A DNA stretch of 64,000 nt from Favolaschia claudopus. Its lineage: Eukaryota > Basidiomycota > Agaricomycetes > Agaricales > Mycenaceae. The notes beneath the pieces were generated by a model, which worked only from the letters and a program-made list of their open reading frames with translations, ran no database searches and was not told the DNA's origin. Made by a program: the position numbers and the translations under genes. Within the stretch, counting starts at the first letter, position 1, and the number at the start of each line of letters is the position of its first letter. Below, one piece after another: positions 57,901-64,000 of the stretch. Location of the stretch: positions 62,001 to 126,000 of the forward strand of contig JAWWNJ010000244.1 in assembly GCA_037176885.1 (NCBI GenBank). The letters run 5' to 3'.

Positions 57901-59682
57901 CTAGGGCGCATTCACAACTTCCCAAAATAATGGACCCGCCTCGGAGGCGCGGGAACTCCGCATGTGAACGACGCGCACGAAAAGCTTATCATGTTCCCAC
58001 TCCGTCAATTCATCTATGCGGGGATCGTATTCGTACTCGTGGTCGAAATACAGCAGGACAGATCGAAGGGTTCCTGTCGTCCGGGAAGCCACAAAGGAGC
58101 ACAGCGCGCTTGCGTACGCGTCAAACGTTGTCGAATCCACAGAGCTAGAAATGTCATTCCAGCAGAAGGACACGAGTTCCGGGCATAATTCCGGGTCTCT
58201 GAGTGACGTCAGAAGCGCAAGAACACAGGAATCAGTTCGAGCAATATCAATCGATAGTGAGATGCAGAGGTGCCGAAGGGTGGGGCAGAGTCGGAGAATT
58301 TCGGCAAATTTGGGAAAGGAATGTCCACGAAGTATGGTGAGGGAGGTCAGCTGCGGAGTGTCTGAGCGGTAAAGGAACGATAGTACTGGTGTGAGAGAGT
58401 GGCTGATAAAAAGCTCTCTGAGAGCAGGGGCAGTGATGAAGTCAAGAAGAGTGGGATCATCGACATGAAGCCTGTGTAACGCGGCTAGTAGGATGGGTGT
58501 ACTAGGGCTCTGCACCGATGGTGTTGGCACCATTAGTTGACACTCGCGCAGAGTTTTCGTACGACGCAAAATTTCCAGGTGGACTTGAGCAGGCACCGCT
58601 GCACGGTATCGAGTGATCTGCTCCCATGGAATAGAGAGGAGCGCTGAAGGTGAGTGGAAGATATCCACATAGGCTACTCCAGGGCGAAGAAGAAGCACTT
58701 CGCGCAGATTCGGTGCGTCCAAGAAGCAATCGATGTTGAGTAGAGGGGCGGGATAGTGAAGCCACGTTTCATCGGCATAGAACTCCAGCCGATGAAGGAG
58801 GGGAAAATGCGGACGAAGCAGATGCAAGGAAGTTAGGGGATTCGTGGTGAGTGGATCAAAAGGGCCATCCAACGTCAGGTGCTCCCAACGACTGCAATGC
58901 GGTACAACCGTGTTGAAAAGCACCCAAAAATGTCGGGCATCTGTTTTCCCAATGCATCCCCATTTAAAATGGATATGAAGTGGAGTGCATCGGGAGAGCT
59001 TGAGCTGGAGCATGAGAATCTGAACGGGGAAGTTCTGTTTAAAATTTTGTCGATAATAATCAGTTCCAATAACGATTTTCGACCAGAGCGAAGCATCCTG
59101 TATTGCGCAAGCCCGCCATTGCGAGTTGATATGAGCGAGAATCCACGGTGATGATTCCTCTGTGCTTTGTGCTCGCACCAACCGCAGAATCTTGCTTATC
59201 AACTCAACGGGAAGCCGTCGAATTGGGGCAAGAATGTTTCGGCAGTTGGCGATCGATTTTCGTAAGACATCCCGTTCTCGAATGAGCATTGCGATATGCC
59301 GCGGCTTTTTGTCGATCGAAAATTCGTCCTTGTGCCAAAGAACAAATGAATCCTGTGAGCCAACGCGGCGGATTCGTCTATTCAGGTCTTGCACCTCCCA
59401 GTCATACACTTGAATAGTTCTGTAGCTTTCTGGCGAAAGGCTGTCTATGTGTGTTGTTTCCCAGTCAATGAGGTGAGCTTCGAGCGTCAGAATATATTCT
59501 TCTATTCTCGAAATCTCGGTGTCGTCTGGAGCGTCGTTCGTCGCGAGCAGGTGCAAGATAGACGGGGGAGGCACGGGAACTGCCGGCGGACTGCGAGGTC
59601 GGACGGATATCGTCCAGTTCCGTGGCAAAGACTTGTAGCAGAGCAGAGCAAAGCCTGCCACAAGTGCAAGAGGGAAAGACAT
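57901..59682 (-). CDS. F-box-type protein with N-terminal hydrophobic segment (paralog 2)
   Basis: 593 residues from the first true ATG at 59682; the frame extends seven codons further without ATG. Same plan as 50502-52193: hydrophobic start (F-P-L-A-L-V-A-G-F-A-L-L-C-Y), Pro-rich linker with T-N-D, E-Y-I-L-T-L, L-S-P-E-S, P-I-R-R-L-P-V-E-L-I near residue 165 and W-R-A-C-A-I-Q-D-A-S. LRR-like remainder. Single exon, intact. The pair presumably arose by tandem duplication before arm B was placed between them (inference). Confidence 0.8.
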   Translation of the reverse strand: MSFPLALVAGFALLCYKSLPRNWTISVRPRSPPAVPVPPPSILHLLATNDAPDDTEISRIEEYILTLEAHLIDWETTHIDSLSPESYRTIQVYDWEVQDLNRRIRRVGSQDSFVLWHKDEFSIDKKPRHIAMLIRERDVLRKSIANCRNILAPIRRLPVELISKILRLVRAQSTEESSPWILAHINSQWRACAIQDASLWSKIVIGTDYYRQNFKQNFPVQILMLQLKLSRCTPLHIHFKWGCIGKTDARHFWVLFNTVVPHCSRWEHLTLDGPFDPLTTNPLTSLHLLRPHFPLLHRLEFYADETWLHYPAPLLNIDCFLDAPNLREVLLLRPGVAYVDIFHSPSALLSIPWEQITRYRAAVPAQVHLEILRRTKTLRECQLMVPTPSVQSPSTPILLAALHRLHVDDPTLLDFITAPALRELFISHSLTPVLSFLYRSDTPQLTSLTILRGHSFPKFAEILRLCPTLRHLCISLSIDIARTDSCVLALLTSLRDPELCPELVSFCWNDISSSVDSTTFDAYASALCSFVASRTTGTLRSVLLYFDHEYEYDPRIDELTEWEHDKLFVRVVHMRSSRASEAGPLFWEVVNAP

Positions 59683-59901
59683 CCTGACGTGGCACTGTGG
59701 CACTGTCGGCGATTGAATGGCACAAGTCTGTGCCGAGATGGCCGGTGCGGCGGTGCCCGATGTAAAGTTCTATTTTTCCCCACTTCAAAACGGAAAGAAT
59801 TGCGATACATACCTAGATTCACATGGATGTAAGAAACTCCTACGGGATTGTTAAACTCGACAAATCAATCAGCCATCGGTTATCTACAAGTAAATATCGG
59901 T

Positions 59902-60823
59902 TCATGCTTTCTTGCCAGCTTTGTTTGCTACGCCTTTCTTGGTCCTCGCAACAGCAGCCTTTCATTTCCATCAGTTCTATAACTCGACCAGATTGTCCAG
60001 TAAAGGATAAACTTACATTCGTTGCCAGAGCCGCACTTGCGCTCGGTGTGGCGGCGACGGCATCTCCCGCGTCAGTGGCAGCATCCGGGTCGGCACCTCC
60101 GGCGTCTGCTGCTGCAGTCTTGTGTGCAAAAAGTTGGATTCAGGAAGAGTATGATTCAAGACAAGGCACATACCGCATCGTCTCCACCTCCGAGAGCCGC
60201 GATGATGGCGTCAAGGCTAGGATTTGCGACACCACCCTGAGGCAGTCATCGCATGAGCAAGAGAGTGGCGAAGTTGTGGAGTCAGGACCGACCTGCTGAG
60301 CCTTGATCGCCTCTAGAGCTTTGAGGAAACCAGCTTGGTCAGTCTCTTGTCCGTTAACTTCGAAATCCGTGTCGTCCGTGTCGTCTGTGGCGGCGGTGGT
60401 CGCAGCGTCGTCAGCGGCAGCATCATCAACAGCTCGAATTCCCAACGACTTGAGCAACGCCGCGATATCATCCTGGCTCAGATTCCCACTAGCTGCACCT
60501 CCCGAACCGTTCCCGTTGTTTGTGCTGCTCTGCTGCACATTTCCCCCACCGACATTGACATTTCCACCATTACCGTTACTGACTTGCTTTACGTTTCCAT
60601 CCACTCCGTTGGGCACGACTTGCCCGTTGTTGATGTTGCCATTATTAACGATGTTTTTGCGGGCAGACTGAAGGGAGATGAGTGGGAGGGTTTGAATTCG
60701 TTTAGCACTGGTATATAAGTATAGAGGCAAGACTGAACGTACAAGCATGGAGACCGGAGCCGCAAGGGCGGTATAGCCAGCGAGGCATATGAAGGCGGGG
60801 AGGACGGCGAATCGAGTCAACAT
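59902..60823 (-). CDS. Small secreted Asn/Gly-rich protein
   Basis: The ATG at 60823 starts a signal peptide (A-V-L-P-A-F-I-C-L-A-G-Y-T-A-L-A). A first intron after about residue 25, then an N-N-G-N / N-G-G-N-V low-complexity block, an L-L-K-S-L-G-I helix, an Asp/Ala/Thr-rich acidic stretch, a G-G-G-D-D-A segment and an Ala-rich tail ending K-A-G-K-K-A with stop at 59902-59904. Three further introns fit GT-AG. No cysteine framework or enzyme motif. Such small secreted proteins are common in agaricomycetes and mostly uncharacterised. Confidence 0.65.
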
Positions 60824-61732
60824 GCTGAGAGGAAGGTTGATGGGCGAGATCAAGGCGAAGAATTGGCTGGACAACAAAAAAGAAAAGACCACCGGGGTCG
60901 AGTGCGGATGAGAATCAAGAGGCTGGAGACGAAAGGGCTGAAGAAGTCAACGAGGTTTGGCATTCATGCAGTGGCCTTGTTATATCGCCTACAAATAAAT
61001 TGACGGCGGTCGACGACGCGTACCACGTTGAAAAATGAGTGGAGCAGCGGGCATTACTGATTTACAACGGCCGCCATGATCAATCTCAGAAAACCAGGAG
61101 CGAAGATACCTTCCCGCGGAAAATCAATTGAAGAACGAATGCATTGATGGTAACGAGAAAATAGGGCTTGACGACAATTCATTCACCGGTGTTTCTGTGT
61201 ATATTACATGCAAGACACGTTAGCGGTTAGAATTTACTAAATAATATATGAGCGCACGGTGCTGGGAGACAACGTCCGAAGAGCGGGTAAATAGGAATAC
61301 GAGATGGCTCCGTTACCAAAGCAAAAAGCAAGAGTTCAAGTCCAGGTGGTGCGAGTTCTTAGAATTGATGAGTTTTTGATTTTGATTCTAAGTTGTTAGT
61401 AAGTTTGTTGAATGCGGGGAGTCTTGAGGGGAGTCCGACCGACCGTCACCAAGGTCCAAAGTCCGACATGCGTTTGAGATGGTTCATCTCGAATTTTTGA
61501 CAAACAGAGCAGATAGAGTGTTGGGAAGAGATTGGTAGCTCAGTAAGAAGGAGAACATAATCCGCAGGAATCTAGGCAAACTGTGTGGTGGTCAAGGTGG
61601 TGGTGCAAGACAAAGAGTGGCGCTGACGGCATCATGATCAGCCGCGCATCACGGAAATCGTTCTCTCACGTGCTTGATCGGCATTTCCCGCTAACCCTAA
61701 CCCTGAGAGCTCGTTCCTTCTCTCGACCACCA
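60824..61732. other. Intergenic; short telomere-like word near the next start
   Basis: No gene seen. CTAACCCTAACCCT occurs at 61692-61705, about 30 bp before the ATG at 61733. It could be a telo-box-like promoter element or chance; too short to call interstitial telomere. Confidence 0.45.
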
Positions 61733-62643
61733 TGAGTCAAAGCGAGGACCCGGTTTTCCCTCCCGAGTTGGAGCAAGAAATCTTCAGATTTACAGCAGAA
61801 CTCCATCCTTCTTCAATCCCAACTCTTCTTCTGGTGGCACGGAGGGTCCTCATCTGGTTTTAGCTCGCTCTCCCACCGCTGGCGTGTGGAATCTGACAAA
61901 CATTTTGTAGGATTGAACCTTGTCTATATGACGTTCTCCGAGTCACCAGTACAGATATCCATCAGCTGGCGTTGAAGAGAATTGTCACAAAACCTGTCGA
62001 ATTCATTCACAAAGCGGTCCGCCATTTAGCTCTCGAGGCTCCCGAGCTTGACACAAGCGACAAACTCTTGGAATTGTTTAAAGGAGTCATCGATCTTGCT
62101 CTTGGCAGTTTCTTGAACCATGACGTCTTAGGCCCTGATGTTCTGCCCCTCTTGGCTGGCATGCGTCTCCAACGTTTATCAATGAATCTGATGGATATTT
62201 TCCCAGTCGCAGTCGACTTCTCTCTCCCTATGTTCACGCACCTGACACATCTCGACGTCTGTGACTCCACTGCAGTATACTTGGAAAAGGTCATGGCTTG
62301 CATTCCAGCCCTCCCCGCACTCACACACCTCTGCCTTGTCAACGCCGCGCTAAGAGACACCGCGTTAGCGATGCTTGAAAAGTGTCCCCGCCTGCGGCTA
62401 CTTCTAGTTCTTTGGGGCACTTTCGAGGAGGATAGATATCAACTGGAGCGACAACCGCGTCGTTATGATGTGCGGTTTGTTATCGGGCAGTACATGAATT
62501 ATTGGTCGGATTGGGAAAAGAGTGCAAAGGGACACTCGGAATGCATGTGGTTGCGCGGTCAGGATTTCGTCGAGAAGAAGCGAAAAGGAGAGATTGAAGG
62601 TGAAGTCTTGTCATTCGAACTCCGAGTTCGCACGGCTCATTAG
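61733..62643 (+). CDS. F-box-like protein, short
   Basis: The ATG at 61733 leads into a F-P-P-E-L-E-Q-E-I-F-R-F helix, a degenerate F-box. One intron (about 61855-61910) joins L-I-W to I-E-P-C-L-Y-D-V-L-R, a junction common in small agaricomycete F-box-like genes. About 280 residues in total, with L-x-x-L repeats and no C-terminal catalytic motif; stop at 62641-62643. It probably belongs to the expanded F-box-like class of these fungi. Confidence 0.65.
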
Positions 62644-62903
62644 TTTTCATCCAGCCACACGATATTGGTTGAGCTAACCGGCTCGTATCTCAAGACCCTT
62701 CACAGGAAGAGATGTATGATTCAGGCATTCGCATAATTCGGGCTCTCAGAGGATCAGTATGTACAGAAAGTCCACTCAGCATCAACTACGTGTAGATCGT
62801 AGGTATCAGTGAGATTCGAGTAATTGAGCGCCAGTTCCCCGACTGCATCTCGGCCACCAACACAGTGACTCATATGTCCACATGGATTGTTTGTTTTGGC
62901 TAG

Positions 62904-64000
62904 TTAAGCTGAGCTGTTCGGTTGGAATGGCGCAAAACAAACTGGTAGGGGTGTCGGAGTGTCAAAAATATCGTATCCTGTGAAGATAACCATGAATTCC
63001 AAGCCCGGTACGCGGTAGCAAATGATGTAGATATAGACTTGAAAGAAAACCTCACCGTCAGCATCTTCTTGGTACGGCAAGAAATCCCCATGGAACTTCT
63101 TCCGAGTGCGCTGAGTACCCAGCACGATATGCATTCCGTTTTCCCGGAGGCTGTGAACTTCCCGCAAGTCCTCCACGATCGGGGGGTGCGGTGGTTCCTC
63201 TTGCGAGTGAATAAGGACCAGTTCGGCATCGATCAATGACCGACGCCGTGCCGCGAGAACGGAGAAGAATCCATCATAGATTTGAGCACAATCATAATCC
63301 GGGAAGAAACGCATCTTCAAAGTCCGTAAAACTGGCAGTAGGTCAGGGTTTTTTAGGACTTGAAAGTAGGACTGCGGAGGTTCGTTAGAGTTGAGTGTCA
63401 GAGTGAACTCGATGACACTTGGAGCCACTGTTAGGCACACATCCCAGCCGGAACGGGCCCATATGCGAATATGCAGGGACGTCAGCGTGCACTCCGAGCG
63501 CCGCAAAAAAGATGTTATCGCAAACGATTCCTCGCCACCAACAGAAACATCCAAGGAGGATAGATAGGGTGCCCGCAGGTGATTGAGCACGAAAGAACCG
63601 TGTGGAAGCACGAGAGTCTTCAATCCAATTGTCGTCACGTTAGATGAGACTCCGCCAGCCCCAAAGCGCGTCCAGATTTTGGCGTGTTCTATGTGTGGGG
63701 GAACGCCCGTAAGATATTCCAAAATTTCGCGCTATCCGGTTCCTTCGTCGGAAATTCTACGGCAGTAACGGACGTTATCAAGCCATCCGTGATACCACTC
63801 GGGAATCCCTCCCATAGTGAAGGTCCGAGGCGGAGGGCTTTGAGATTCGGAGAGCTGAGTAGAAACTCACGGTTCCATGATGTACATGGGCGAAAATGAT
63901 CAGCGAGCACGGTTACTGGCCCTGCAACACCAAATGCTAGCGTTTGTAGCATTGGGAACGGGCCAGATATGATCTCGTTCAATATCTCCAGATCAGACTT
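62904..64000 (-). pseudogene. F-box/LRR-type protein, partial, with a frameshift
   Basis: The C-terminal part of a leucine-rich protein that runs off the window's right edge. The frame from 63982 down to 63689 and the frame from 63722 down to 62904 overlap and are both coding-like; joining them needs a one-base change near 63720, in the AAATTTTGG run. L-L-S-S-P-N-L-K-A-L-R-L and S-L-D-V-S-V-G-G-E-E-S motifs are typical of this group. It may be a pseudogene or a sequencing error at a homopolymer. A final intron near 63050 is possible. The N terminus and F-box are outside the window. Confidence 0.55.

Noticed and set aside
61692..61705. CCCTAA-type repeats as an interstitial telomere
   Set aside because: Only two units; compatible with chance or a promoter element.
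1..64000. CRISPR arrays, operons or rRNA/tRNA genes
   Set aside because: No regularly spaced identical repeats, no bacterial-style gene packing and no complete tRNA or rRNA motif; the gene structure is that of a fungal nuclear genome.

Overview
The window reads as a stretch of an agaricomycete (mushroom-forming basidiomycete) genome. The signs are genes split by many 50-60 bp GT-AG introns, a dense set of F-box-type genes, two P450s, a GH44 glycosidase, Tad-like LINE relics and a young Gypsy-type LTR element. No function here was checked against a database; all family calls rest on motifs read by eye.

Layout. 13-9288: a complete LTR retrotransposon (1,834-bp LTRs, TGTTAT...ATAACA ends, CAACC target duplication) that encodes only Gag; its remaining 3.7 kb of interior is non-coding and repeat-rich. 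Its LTRs match except for one visible substitution and a clean 178-bp inversion in one of them. 10193-10899: a short terminal-inverted-repeat DNA element. 12215-18751: a degenerate LINE with poly(A) and a 15-bp target duplication. 20381-23953: a 12-exon gene that joins a TenA/THI-4 domain, a beta-trefoil lectin-like domain, a coiled coil and an F-box-type beta-propeller in one reading frame. 24143-26384 (-): P450. 26499-30765: first arm of an inverted segmental duplication (secreted protein, SRR1-like pseudogene, end of an alpha/beta hydrolase). 31621-35068: S10 serine carboxypeptidase interrupted by about 1.3 kb. 36625-38862 (-): second P450. 39578-40472: conserved RG-rich protein. 40627-43501 (-): GH44. 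44174-44904: PEBP. 45181-46758 (-): F-box. 46.8-50.5 kb: gene-poor. 50502-52193 (-) and 57901-59682 (-): two paralogous F-box-type genes with hydrophobic N termini, separated by the second, inverted arm of the duplication (52595-56587). 59902-60823 (-): small secreted protein. 61733-62643 and 62904-64000 (-): two further F-box-type genes, the last partial and frameshifted.

The genes do not form one obvious pathway. The most striking points are the four-part TenA fusion gene, the Gag-only element with its LTR inversion and tRNA-like boxes, and the inverted duplication whose two arms have kept different intact genes.
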